DNA from: Hymenobacter polaris
GTDB taxonomy: Bacteria > Bacteroidota > Bacteroidia > Cytophagales > Hymenobacteraceae
Assembly (NCBI RefSeq): GCF_012927305.1
Contig: NZ_JABBGH010000002.1
Span: 806,001-870,000, forward strand
Direction of reading: 5' to 3'
Length of the DNA: 64,000 nt
Below, piece by piece: positions 27,880-35,635 of the stretch. Within the stretch, counting starts at the first letter, position 1; every line of letters begins with the position of its first letter. The notes under the pieces are model-generated. The model did no database searches, was not told the DNA's origin, and saw nothing but the letters and a program-made list of their open reading frames with translations. Both the position numbers and the translations under genes were made by a program.

Positions 27880-29406
27880 ATGATTAGTTTTTACCTCAAC
27901 GACCAGCCGGTGCACACCACCGAGCCCGCCCCGAGCCCGCTACTCGACTTCGTGCGCTACCACGAACACCTGACCGGCACCAAAATCGGCTGCCGCGAGG
28001 GCGACTGCGGCGCCTGCACCGTGCTGGTGGGCGAGCTGACGCCCGACGGCGAGCGCGTGCAGTACCAAAGCATGACGAGCTGCCTAACCCCCCTAGGCAA
28101 TTGCCACGGCAAGCACGTGGTCACGGTAGAGGGTATCAACCGGGCGGGCGGACAGCTCACGCCCGTGCAGCAGGCCATCGTGGACAGCCACGGCGCGCAG
28201 TGCGGCTTCTGCACGGTGGGCTTCGTGATGTCGCTGACCGGCCACAGCCTCGGCGATAAGCCCGCCACCGCGGCCAGCACCTGCGCCGCCATCGACGGCA
28301 ATATCTGCCGCTGCACCGGCTACAAGTCGCTGGAGCGCGCCGCCGAGAAGCTCACCGCCGCGCTGGCCGCCCGCCCCGCCACTGGGGCCCTAGGGTGGCT
28401 GACTGAGCGGCACTACGTGCCCGCCTACTTTGCGCAGATGCCCACCTACCTAGCCGCGTTGCGCACCGAAACCGCCGCTACCAAAGCCACGGCAGCAGAT
28501 AGCACCGGCCACGCCCCCACCCCCACCGACAGCGCCACCGTTACAACTCCGCCCAGCGGCCACGCTCAAAATCAGAACGGCACCCGTTCAGCCAATCAGC
28601 CATTCAGCCACGCCTTGCTCGGCGGTGGCACCGATTTGCTGGTGCAGCAGCTTGATGCCCTGCGCGAGCAGCCCGTGCGCCTGCTCTTTGATGAAAGCGG
28701 CCGGCGCGGGGTGCGCCAGGGTGCGGGTGGCCGCGTGGTGCTAGGGGCCGGCACCACCGCCACGCAGCTGCTGGAAAGCAGCCTGCTGCGCGAGCTGCTG
28801 CCGGCCCTGCCGCAGTACCTGAAGCTGGTAAGTAGCACGCCCATCCGCAACATGGGCACCGTAGCCGGCAATTTCATCAACGCCTCGCCCATCGGCGACC
28901 TTACCATCCTCTTCCTGGCCCTAGGGGCCGACATCACCCTCGCCGACCCCACCGGCGCTACCCGCGTACTGCCGCTCTCGGAGCTGTATCTGGGCTATAA
29001 GAAGCTGGATAAGGAGCCGCACGAGCAGCTCACCGAAATCAGCTTCCCCGCCCCGCTGCCCGGCGACCTGTTCCATTTCGAGAAAGTAAGCAAGCGTACC
29101 CACCTCGACATCGCCAGCGTGAATACCGCCTGCTGGCTGCGCTTCGAAAACGGCACCATCGGCGCCGCTCGCCTATCAGCCGGTGGGGTGGGGCCGGTGC
29201 CGCTGCTGCTGCGCCGCACCAGCGCCTACCTGCTGGGCCGCGAGCTGAGCGCCGATACCCTAGCCGGGGCCAACGAAGTAATGCAGGCGGAAATCAGCCC
29301 CATCTCCGACGTGCGCGGTACCGCCGCCTACAAGCGCCTGCTGCTGCGGCAGCTGCTGTGGGCGCATTTCGCGCAGTTTGGAGCGGCGGCGGAAATGGTA
29401 TTATAA
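27880..29406 (+). CDS. xdhA: Xanthine dehydrogenase small subunit (2Fe-2S and FAD domains)
   Basis: Carries two 2Fe-2S clusters and FAD, taking electrons from the molybdenum subunit during oxidation of hypoxanthine and xanthine to urate. Visible are the plant-type cluster motif GCREGDCGACTVLVG, the second cluster motif CGFCTVGF...NICRCTGY, and the FAD region (GGGTDLL, NMGTVAGNFINASPIGD). A low-complexity Thr/Ala/Ser linker of about 50 residues (about 200-245) separates the two domains and lengthens the protein to 508 residues. xdhB follows after a palindromic hairpin. No xdhC maturation gene is in the window. Confidence 0.93.
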   Translation: MISFYLNDQPVHTTEPAPSPLLDFVRYHEHLTGTKIGCREGDCGACTVLVGELTPDGERVQYQSMTSCLTPLGNCHGKHVVTVEGINRAGGQLTPVQQAIVDSHGAQCGFCTVGFVMSLTGHSLGDKPATAASTCAAIDGNICRCTGYKSLERAAEKLTAALAARPATGALGWLTERHYVPAYFAQMPTYLAALRTETAATKATAADSTGHAPTPTDSATVTTPPSGHAQNQNGTRSANQPFSHALLGGGTDLLVQQLDALREQPVRLLFDESGRRGVRQGAGGRVVLGAGTTATQLLESSLLRELLPALPQYLKLVSSTPIRNMGTVAGNFINASPIGDLTILFLALGADITLADPTGATRVLPLSELYLGYKKLDKEPHEQLTEISFPAPLPGDLFHFEKVSKRTHLDIASVNTACWLRFENGTIGAARLSAGGVGPVPLLLRRTSAYLLGRELSADTLAGANEVMQAEISPISDVRGTAAYKRLLLRQLLWAHFAQFGAAAEMVL

Positions 29407-29420
29407 GTATATAAGATATA

Positions 29421-29541
29421 AGAACGTCCTGCTCATCTAGCGTCCGCTTGCCGAAGCATCTTGGCAGAACTCGTTGAACGATACCCGAGCGGCGTAGTAG
29501 AGATGCTTCGGCAAGCGGACGCTAGATGAGCAGGACGTTCT
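29421..29541. repeat. Palindromic hairpin variant between xdhA and xdhB
   Basis: A 121-base inverted repeat with unusually long arms. The left arm starts AGAACGTCCTGCTCATCTAG and the right arm ends with its complement. The inner part returns to the family core (GCTTGCCGAAGCATCT). The outer core differs from other copies (GTCCTGCTCATCTAGCGTCC in place of GTCATGCTGAGC), yet both arms have changed together. Confidence 0.88.
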
Positions 29542-29560
29542 TTTCCAGGATAGGATTGCC

Positions 29561-31846
29561 ATGAACCACCTCGACCCCCACCGCCACGTGCGCGGCGAAT
29601 CGCAGTATCTCGACGACGTGCCCGAGCAGCAGGGCACCTTATTTGCGGCCGTGTACGAGTCGCCAGTAGCGCATGGCGTGCTCAAAGGCCTCGACCTGAG
29701 CGCCGCCCGCCGGGCGCCCGGCGTGGCGCGCATTCTCACGGCGCAAGACGTGCCGGGGCGCAACCAGATTGGCGGCATCGTGCCCGACGAGCCGCTGCTG
29801 GCCGAGGGGCACGTGCATTTTCGGGGGCAGCCGGTGGCGCTGGTGCTGGCCCGCACCGAGCGGCAGGCTCACGCGGCGCTGCGGCTGATACAGGCTGATA
29901 TTGAGTTACTACCTGTCATCACCGACCCTAGGAAGGCGGCGGCGCTAGGCGAGTTTATCGTGCCGCCGCGCACGTTTCGCATCGGCGACTCGACCGGGGC
30001 GTTTGCCGGCTGCGCGCACGTGTTTGAGGGCGTGGCCGAGAGCGGCGGGCAGGAGCACTTGTACATCGAAACGCAGGGCGCCTACGCCTTCCCGACCGAG
30101 TTGGGCGGGGTGCGCATCATCTCGTCTACGCAGGGGCCGACGGCCGTGCAGCGGCACTGCGCCGTGGTGCTGGGCCTGGGCATGCACCAGGTAGAGGTGG
30201 ACGTGACGCGCCTCGGGGGCGGCTTCGGCGGCAAGGAGGACCAGGCCACGCCCTGGGGCTGCCTGGCGGCCCTAGGGGCCTACCTGACCCGCAAGCCGGT
30301 GAAGCTGGTGCTCGACCGCATGGCCGACATGCGCATGACCGGCAAGCGCCACCCCTATAGCTCCGACTTCAAAATCGGCCTCGACGCGGACCTGAAAATC
30401 GTGGCCTACGAGGTGCAGTACTACCAGAACGCCGGCGCGGCGGCCGACCTCTCGCCGGCCGTACTCGAGCGCACCCTCTTCCATACCACCAACGCCTACC
30501 ACATCCCCAACGTCACGGCCACGGCGCACTCGTGCCGCACCAACCTGCCGCCCAATACGGCCTTCCGGGGCTTCGGCGGGCCGCAGGGCATGTTCGTGAT
30601 GGAATCGGCCATCGTGCGGGCGGCGGAGGCCCTAGGGGTGGCGCCGGCCGAGATTCAGCGCCGCAACCTGCTGCGCGAGGGCGACCTGTTTCCGTATAGA
30701 CAACCAGCGGAGCTGTGCCACGCCGAGCAGGCCTGGGACGTGGCCGCCGAGCGCTTCGACCTGCCCGGCCTGCGGGCTGAGGTGGAGGCCTTTAACGCCG
30801 CTAATAAGTTGTTTAAGAAAGGCTTGTCTGTGATGCCTATCTGCTTCGGTATCTCGTTTACCAAGACGTTTATGAACCAGGCGCACGCGCTGGTGCACAT
30901 CTACACCGATGGCTCGGTGGGCATCAGCACGGCGGCGGTGGAAATGGGGCAGGGCGTGAACACGAAAATCGCCCAGGTGGCGGCCCGCACGCTGGGCATC
31001 AGCATCCACCGCGTCAAAATTGAGAGCACCAATACCACCCGCGTGGCCAACACCTCGCCGAGTGCCGCCAGCGCCACCGCCGACCTCAACGGCCAGGCCA
31101 CGCTGCTGGCCTGCCAGCGCCTGCGCGAGCGCCTGCTGCGCCTGGCCGGCGCCGAGTACACTGTTGACTACGAAGGCATTGAAATAAAAGACGAGCAGGT
31201 GCTGGCCGCCGGCATTCCGGCCGAAACCACCTGGGAGAAGCTGGTGTTGCTGGCCTACGTGCGGCGCGTGAGCTTGAGCGAGAACGCCCACTACGCCACC
31301 CCCGGCGTGCATTTCGACGCCAGTACCGAGAGCGGCCACCCCTTCGCCTACCACGTCTACGGCACGGCCCTCACCACCGCCACCGTCGATTGCCTGCGCG
31401 GCACCTACACGATTGATGCCGTGCGCATCGCCCACGATTTCGGCCAGAGCTTCAGCCCCGCCATCGACCAAGGCCAGATTGAAGGCGGCGTGGTGCAGGG
31501 CATCGGCTGGATGACGCTGGAGGAAGTCAGCTACAACCAGGAGGGCCGCCTGCTCAGCAACTCGCTCAACAGCTACAAGATACCGGACCTCTACTCGGTG
31601 CCCGCCGTGCTCGACGTGCACTTCCTCGACACGCCCGGCCACCCTAGGGCGGTATTGCGCAGCAAGGCCGTGGGCGAGCCGCCGCTCATGTACGGCATCG
31701 GCGCCTACTTCGCCCTGCGCAACGCCATCCGCGCCTTCCGCCCCGGCGCCGCGCTGCCCCTGGTAGCGCCCATGACGCCCGAGCGCGTGCTCGGCGGGCT
31801 GTACCCGGAAGCGGTGGCGGAGCCGGCGGGCGTGGCGGTGGGGTAG
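29561..31846 (+). CDS. xdhB: Xanthine dehydrogenase molybdopterin-binding large subunit
   Basis: Molybdenum-cofactor subunit of 761 residues. It begins with the a/b hammerhead domain (GESQYLDDVPEQ). Molybdopterin-binding regions follow: GGGFGGKEDQ, FRGFGGPQGMFVME and VEMGQGVNTK, plus the C-terminal AVGEPPLMYG containing the catalytic glutamate conserved in the xanthine oxidase family. It lies 155 bases after xdhA, with a 121-base hairpin between. If that hairpin terminates transcription, the two subunits would be made in unequal amounts (inference). Confidence 0.94.
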   Translation: MNHLDPHRHVRGESQYLDDVPEQQGTLFAAVYESPVAHGVLKGLDLSAARRAPGVARILTAQDVPGRNQIGGIVPDEPLLAEGHVHFRGQPVALVLARTERQAHAALRLIQADIELLPVITDPRKAAALGEFIVPPRTFRIGDSTGAFAGCAHVFEGVAESGGQEHLYIETQGAYAFPTELGGVRIISSTQGPTAVQRHCAVVLGLGMHQVEVDVTRLGGGFGGKEDQATPWGCLAALGAYLTRKPVKLVLDRMADMRMTGKRHPYSSDFKIGLDADLKIVAYEVQYYQNAGAAADLSPAVLERTLFHTTNAYHIPNVTATAHSCRTNLPPNTAFRGFGGPQGMFVMESAIVRAAEALGVAPAEIQRRNLLREGDLFPYRQPAELCHAEQAWDVAAERFDLPGLRAEVEAFNAANKLFKKGLSVMPICFGISFTKTFMNQAHALVHIYTDGSVGISTAAVEMGQGVNTKIAQVAARTLGISIHRVKIESTNTTRVANTSPSAASATADLNGQATLLACQRLRERLLRLAGAEYTVDYEGIEIKDEQVLAAGIPAETTWEKLVLLAYVRRVSLSENAHYATPGVHFDASTESGHPFAYHVYGTALTTATVDCLRGTYTIDAVRIAHDFGQSFSPAIDQGQIEGGVVQGIGWMTLEEVSYNQEGRLLSNSLNSYKIPDLYSVPAVLDVHFLDTPGHPRAVLRSKAVGEPPLMYGIGAYFALRNAIRAFRPGAALPLVAPMTPERVLGGLYPEAVAEPAGVAVG

Positions 31847-31936
31847 GGGCCTAGGGGCTGCCGCAGGCCTGCCTTAGTCCCGGCTGGCTGGGGGCGGCAG
31901 CGCGGCCCGTTTACCGTGTTACCTTGAAAATTGCGC

Positions 31937-32665
31937 CTAGGACTTCTTGGGCTTTTTTGGGGCCGCTAGCAGTTGCAATAGCTGGTCGGCCGTGGGCTGC
32001 TGGCGGGTGGGCCGGGGCTGGGCGGCCAGCTGCCGGCGGTATTCTTCCAGAAAAGCATTTTCTTCGGCTATGAGGTCGGGCAGCGCGGCCAGGTGCTCGT
32101 TCACGAGGTCCAGTTCGGGCAGGTCGGGGTCGTACTTGCCGAGGCCGGCGAAGTGGCTGGGCATGCGCTTGCGGGTGCCGGCGGCTTTTTCGGCCAGCGC
32201 GTCGAGCAGCATCTCGTAGCCGGGAATGCCGCCTATGTCTTCGGGCGGGCCGGCGCGGCGGCCATCGGGGCAGCGAACGGGCGGCAGGGGCGCGCTGGCG
32301 GCCAAGGGGGCCGTTTTCTCCACCACCAGCTCGTGCTCCCAGTGGTCGCCCATATCGTACACGTAGCTGACTTTGTCTTTGGGAGCCCGCAGCACCTCGG
32401 TCAGCGCCACCTGGCGTGGGTCGCGCCACCACTCGGGCATATCCTGCTCGTTGCCGGGCTGCGCGGGCGGTGTGCCGGTGAGGAAGTCGCTGGGGCTGCC
32501 CCAGCCGGTGCTAAACTCGAAAAGGTGCGCGTTTCCCCAGCCAAACGCCAGTTGCAGCGCAAAGTGCAACTCCCAGAACGTGAAGGTGTCGGGTAGCACG
32601 AGGCGCCGCCAGACGGCTGGCTTGGTGTAGCGTAGCGTTGCTTTGAGCGTAAGTAAGTTAGCCAT
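31937..32665 (-). CDS. pRiA4b ORF-3-like protein
   Basis: A 242-residue soluble protein of the plasmid pRiA4b ORF-3 family. It has the typical N-terminal KPAVWRRLVLPDTFTFWELH and the core motif YVYDMGDHWEHELVVEK, followed by GxPPEDIGGIPGYEMLLDAL. The C-terminal 70 residues are an extension rich in Leu/Glu and then Gln/Pro. The family is widespread on plasmids and chromosomes and has no firm function. It converges on xdhB with 90 bases between the stops. Confidence 0.85.
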   Translation of the reverse strand: MANLLTLKATLRYTKPAVWRRLVLPDTFTFWELHFALQLAFGWGNAHLFEFSTGWGSPSDFLTGTPPAQPGNEQDMPEWWRDPRQVALTEVLRAPKDKVSYVYDMGDHWEHELVVEKTAPLAASAPLPPVRCPDGRRAGPPEDIGGIPGYEMLLDALAEKAAGTRKRMPSHFAGLGKYDPDLPELDLVNEHLAALPDLIAEENAFLEEYRRQLAAQPRPTRQQPTADQLLQLLAAPKKPKKS

Positions 32666-32693
32666 GCCGACAAGGTACTAAGCCGCCGGCTGC

Positions 32694-33689
32694 TTAGCGC
32701 CGCCAGCGGGCCGCGTCCAGCCCCAGGGTCACCAGCAGGGCGTGGGGGAGCGTCACGACCGAGGCCACCAACAGCGCCAAGCTAATGAGTACCGGGCCGC
32801 CCGCCGCCCGCGTCCATTCCCAGGCGTAGAGCCCCGCCAGCGCCGCCACGCTTATGGCCAGTAGCGGGGCCGAGCGCCTTAGGAAAAAGCCAATCTCGGC
32901 CCAGAGCGGCCGGGTGCTACCGGGGTGCCCCATCACTGCATTCATGCGCAAGACGTGCTGCAGGCTGTGCCAAAACACGAAGTACACGCTGCCCGCCAGC
33001 ACCGGCGGCAGCACCCCCAGCAGGGCCAGCAGCAGCCCGGTTTCGAGCAGGTCGGTGCGGGCTAGCTCGGCCTGACCGGTGGCCGCGTAGCTGCCCCACA
33101 GCGCCAGGTGCCCGGCCAGCACCACTGGCCCCAGCACCCGCGCCGCAGCTGCCAAGGCTGCCGCACTCACGGGCGCGGCTCCGGCCAGGGCCAGCAAGCC
33201 ATTGGTTAGCGCCTGGGTTTGCTGGGGCCAGACTAGCAGCGGCACGGCAAAAAGAAGGCCTCCGCGCAGCAGGCTGTGCGCCAGCCACTGCCCGCGGTAG
33301 CGCGCCGCTGCGGGGGCATCGCCCGAGCCCCAGTGCCAAGCCGATAGGCCGAAGAAAAAGGCCACTGCCAGCCCCGGCTGCCACCACCACAGTGCCCCCA
33401 CGGCCGCCGCCAGCCCCAGGTAGCCGCCCAAAAACACCACCCAGTAGCGCCCCCGGTGGCGGGCCAGCCGGGGGTGCGTGGCCGGCACCACAAACTGGTC
33501 GCAGGCGCCGTGGGCTACGCCCAGCCCCACCAGCCCCAGCAGCAGCACCGGCCCCAGCACCCAGCCCGCCCAGGCCGGCACCAGCAGCCCCAGGGCCACG
33601 GCCGCCAGCACGGCCGCGTAGGAGTAGCGCAGCGGGCCCAGCCGGGCCGGCGCCCAGGCAGTAGCCGCGTAAGAAAAGGATGGCAGCAT
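32694..33689 (-). CDS. blh: Brp/Blh-type beta-carotene 15,15'-dioxygenase
   Basis: Integral membrane iron enzyme that cleaves beta-carotene to two retinals. The 331-residue protein has about eight helices and the conserved histidine motifs GVAHGACDQ (His60), SAWHWGSGD (His119) and FWHSLQHVLRM (His241, His245) expected for iron binding in Blh. It lies 117 bases downstream of the rhodopsin gene on the same strand, the classical rhodopsin-blh arrangement. Its product is the rhodopsin chromophore. Carotenoid synthesis genes are 25 kb away in this window. Confidence 0.88.
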   Translation of the reverse strand: MLPSFSYAATAWAPARLGPLRYSYAAVLAAVALGLLVPAWAGWVLGPVLLLGLVGLGVAHGACDQFVVPATHPRLARHRGRYWVVFLGGYLGLAAAVGALWWWQPGLAVAFFFGLSAWHWGSGDAPAAARYRGQWLAHSLLRGGLLFAVPLLVWPQQTQALTNGLLALAGAAPVSAAALAAAARVLGPVVLAGHLALWGSYAATGQAELARTDLLETGLLLALLGVLPPVLAGSVYFVFWHSLQHVLRMNAVMGHPGSTRPLWAEIGFFLRRSAPLLAISVAALAGLYAWEWTRAAGGPVLISLALLVASVVTLPHALLVTLGLDAARWRR

Positions 33690-33806
33690 GGCAGGCAGAA
33701 AAAGCAGCGGGCGCGTAGAGGCGCGGGCAGTAAACGAAAGGCTGCCCCTAACCCTTGGCGGGGCGGCAAGGGGCTAGGGGCAGGCTCCGCGGCCAGCAAG
33801 TAGGGG

Positions 33807-34643
33807 CTAGGCCGTGGTGTAGCCGTCAAGCACCTTCTTCTCGTTCAGGCGCTCATCCAGCATCTGCTTGCCCACCAGGTAGGCCACTACCGAGATGCCT
33901 ACTTTATTGAACACATCAAATACGCTGAAGGTGAGGTGGATGTAATTCAAATCAATGCTGGTCATGGTCAGCATGTAGCCCAGCGGGTACACGCCCCAAG
34001 TGGTAACGGCCGTGATACCAATGAAGCGGAAGCCCCAATTCTCCACGGCGCTGCCCCGCTCCCGGAAGCGCTTATACAACCCAAACAGCGCTACCAGCGC
34101 CACCACGTAAAACACCGTCGAAATGGCTCCCCACAGCAGCTTCTGGCCCACGATTATCTCGCCGCTGGCGTCGAGCTGCTGCTCCCCGATGTAGCCCGTC
34201 ACCACCATCAGAAAGTCGGCAATCATCATCAGCAGGATGGCCCCGGTGGCCTCGCTGAGCTTGATGCGGAACATGGAAGCTGCCTTTAGCAGCAGCAGCG
34301 GCGTGGTCACGGCCCAGTCCATATAGCGGTATTGCCCAATGGCGTTGTAGCTGTGGCGGATGAGCGCCGTGCGGGCCTCGGGCGAGCTAAGCTGGCCGAG
34401 GTCGTGCAGCATGCCGTGGTAGAAGCGCGTGATGAGCAGGTACGACACGCCCGCTACCACCGAAATAATGGCCCCGTAAGCCCGCGATACCCGGTGCTCG
34501 GGCGCCACGCTCTGGTTGGTGAGGAAGCTGAACACTACGCTGCCCAGAAAGCAATACGTCGCTACCGTCATGGTGTAGTAGGTTAGCATGGGGAGAATGC
34601 CAACCTCAGCCGCGGTAGGAACAAAGTCGCCGTTGAAGTTCAT
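33807..34643 (-). CDS. Microbial rhodopsin with DTK motif, predicted outward proton pump
   Basis: Seven-helix retinal protein of 278 residues. Helix C reads RYMDWAVTTPLLLLK: Asp109 (proton acceptor), Thr113, and Lys120 at the proton-donor position, giving DTK rather than DTE or DTD. Leu117 sits at the proteorhodopsin spectral-tuning position, which predicts green absorption. Helix G has Asp243 and the Schiff-base Lys247 (FDVFNK). His76 in helix B aligns with the His that pairs with the acceptor Asp in proteorhodopsin. A lysine donor is known from Exiguobacterium rhodopsin (ESR). blh lies just downstream. It probably pumps protons out under light. Confidence 0.9.
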   Translation of the reverse strand: MNFNGDFVPTAAEVGILPMLTYYTMTVATYCFLGSVVFSFLTNQSVAPEHRVSRAYGAIISVVAGVSYLLITRFYHGMLHDLGQLSSPEARTALIRHSYNAIGQYRYMDWAVTTPLLLLKAASMFRIKLSEATGAILLMMIADFLMVVTGYIGEQQLDASGEIIVGQKLLWGAISTVFYVVALVALFGLYKRFRERGSAVENWGFRFIGITAVTTWGVYPLGYMLTMTSIDLNYIHLTFSVFDVFNKVGISVVAYLVGKQMLDERLNEKKVLDGYTTA

Positions 34644-34948
34644 AGAAAAAGGGTTAAGGGGAAACTACTTTTTCTACGCCTTGCTCAGTAGTTGGTTAGT
34701 AGAATAGTGCAAAAAAAAGCCTCTAAATTTGTATGAATTTAATATGAAGTTATAATAAAATGATTTTCAGCTTACAGCGTTTCTTAACAGTCGTCCTTAT
34801 TGCAAAGCTTTTTGCGTTGCTAGCCAAAACCGCCGGGCACGCCGAGGGAGGGCTAGGGGGCCGGGACGACAGCTGCCGCATCATAAAAAAACGGCCGGCC
34901 CAGGGTGCTCCCCCAGGCCGGCCGCCGTAGTCTGCGCGGGGCACAGGC
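34644..34948. other. Intergenic region upstream of the rhodopsin gene
   Basis: The AT-rich part (34680-34770) is the probable promoter region for the rhodopsin-blh pair, but I found no clear TAnnTTTG box on the minus strand. The rest holds the terminator of the upstream lipoprotein gene. No gene is seen. Confidence 0.4.
34884..34924 (-). terminator. Intrinsic terminator of the small lipoprotein gene
   Basis: On the minus strand, CGGCCGGCC pairs with GGCCGGCCG around a loop that contains further pairing (CTGGGGGAGCACCCTGG), followed by a run of T. It lies 25 bases past the stop. Confidence 0.8.
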
Positions 34949-35179
34949 CTACATCTTCTTGGTAGAATCGGCCGCCAGGGTGTTGCCGGGCGCCGACATC
35001 TTGCTGGCCGAGTCAGCCATCATGGTGCCCCCTACCTTGTCGGCGGCCGAGTCGGTGCCGAGGGTACTGGTGGGCGTGGTGGTAGTGGTGTCGGTAGTAG
35101 CCGAATTGCTGCACGAGCTAAGCAAGGCAGCGCTCACAAAAAGCAGAGCCGGAGCCAGGTACCAGGTTGTTTTCCGCAT
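34949..35179 (-). CDS. Small lipoprotein with Thr/Ser/Asp-rich tail
   Basis: A 76-residue predicted lipoprotein. The signal peptide MRKTTWYLAPALLF leads into the lipobox LLSSC, with Cys at about residue 21. The mature part is disordered, rich in Thr, Ser, Ala, Asp and Lys. It ends in DSTKKM. ATG 35179 is chosen because it starts the signal peptide. It resembles another short lipoprotein at 50892 in layout and in the Ala-Asp-Ser tail. Function unknown. Confidence 0.7.
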   Translation of the reverse strand: MRKTTWYLAPALLFVSAALLSSCSNSATTDTTTTTPTSTLGTDSAADKVGGTMMADSASKMSAPGNTLAADSTKKM

Positions 35180-35365
35180 CACGAAATAAGGTTGGTTCGG
35201 TAGGGCTATACGAATGAGTATCAACAAAGAGCGGTGTGGAAAACACGTATTTTTTAACCCGGCGAGCCGAGCCGGTCAGCCAGCTACGGTGCGAAGTGCC
35301 CAGCTGAATAAGCAGTGCCTTGCGCCAGGCTTGGGCAAGCGTGGGCTGCCTGCCGCGTTGCGCTT

Positions 35366-35538
35366 AAGTAGTAAGTCATACGTAAACAGCTAGTCAAAAA
35401 GGCGGTCATGCTCATCTGGCGTCCGCTTGTCGATGCATCTCTACCGCTTCGTTCGAGGCGGAACCGCCAGCCAAGATGCTTCGCGGGGCTCAGCATGACC
35501 GCCTTTTTGACTAGCTGTTTACGTATGACTTACTACTT
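35366..35538. repeat. Long-armed palindromic hairpin (173 bases)
   Basis: Perfect 47-base outer arms starting AAGTAGTAAGTCATACG, running through GTCAAAAAGGCGGTCATGCT on the left, mirrored on the right. The inner parts diverge: the left has CATCTGGCGTCCGCTTGTCG where the right gives GAGCCCCGCGAAGC in complement. It shares its centre (ACCGCTTCGT...ACCGCCAGCCAAGATGCTTC) with the copy at 60650. Confidence 0.9.
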
Positions 35539-35582
35539 AATGCTGGCCTGCCGCAAAAAGCTGCTCGGTTGGCGCCGTACCC

Positions 35583-35611
35583 AAAAAAGCCCGACCTGAC
35601 GGCCGGGCTTT
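35583..35611 (-). terminator. Terminator of the M4 metallopeptidase gene
   Basis: AAAGCCCG / CGGGCTTT stem, flanked by A and T runs, so it could work in both directions. It is 25 bases past the minus-strand stop at 35636. Confidence 0.75.
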
Positions 35612-35635
35612 CTAGTGCCAGGTACCCCTAGGGCC

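Noticed and set aside
30632..31642. 336-codon frame opposite xdhB
   Set aside because: Shadow of the conserved molybdopterin domain; no recognisable motif and low-complexity composition.
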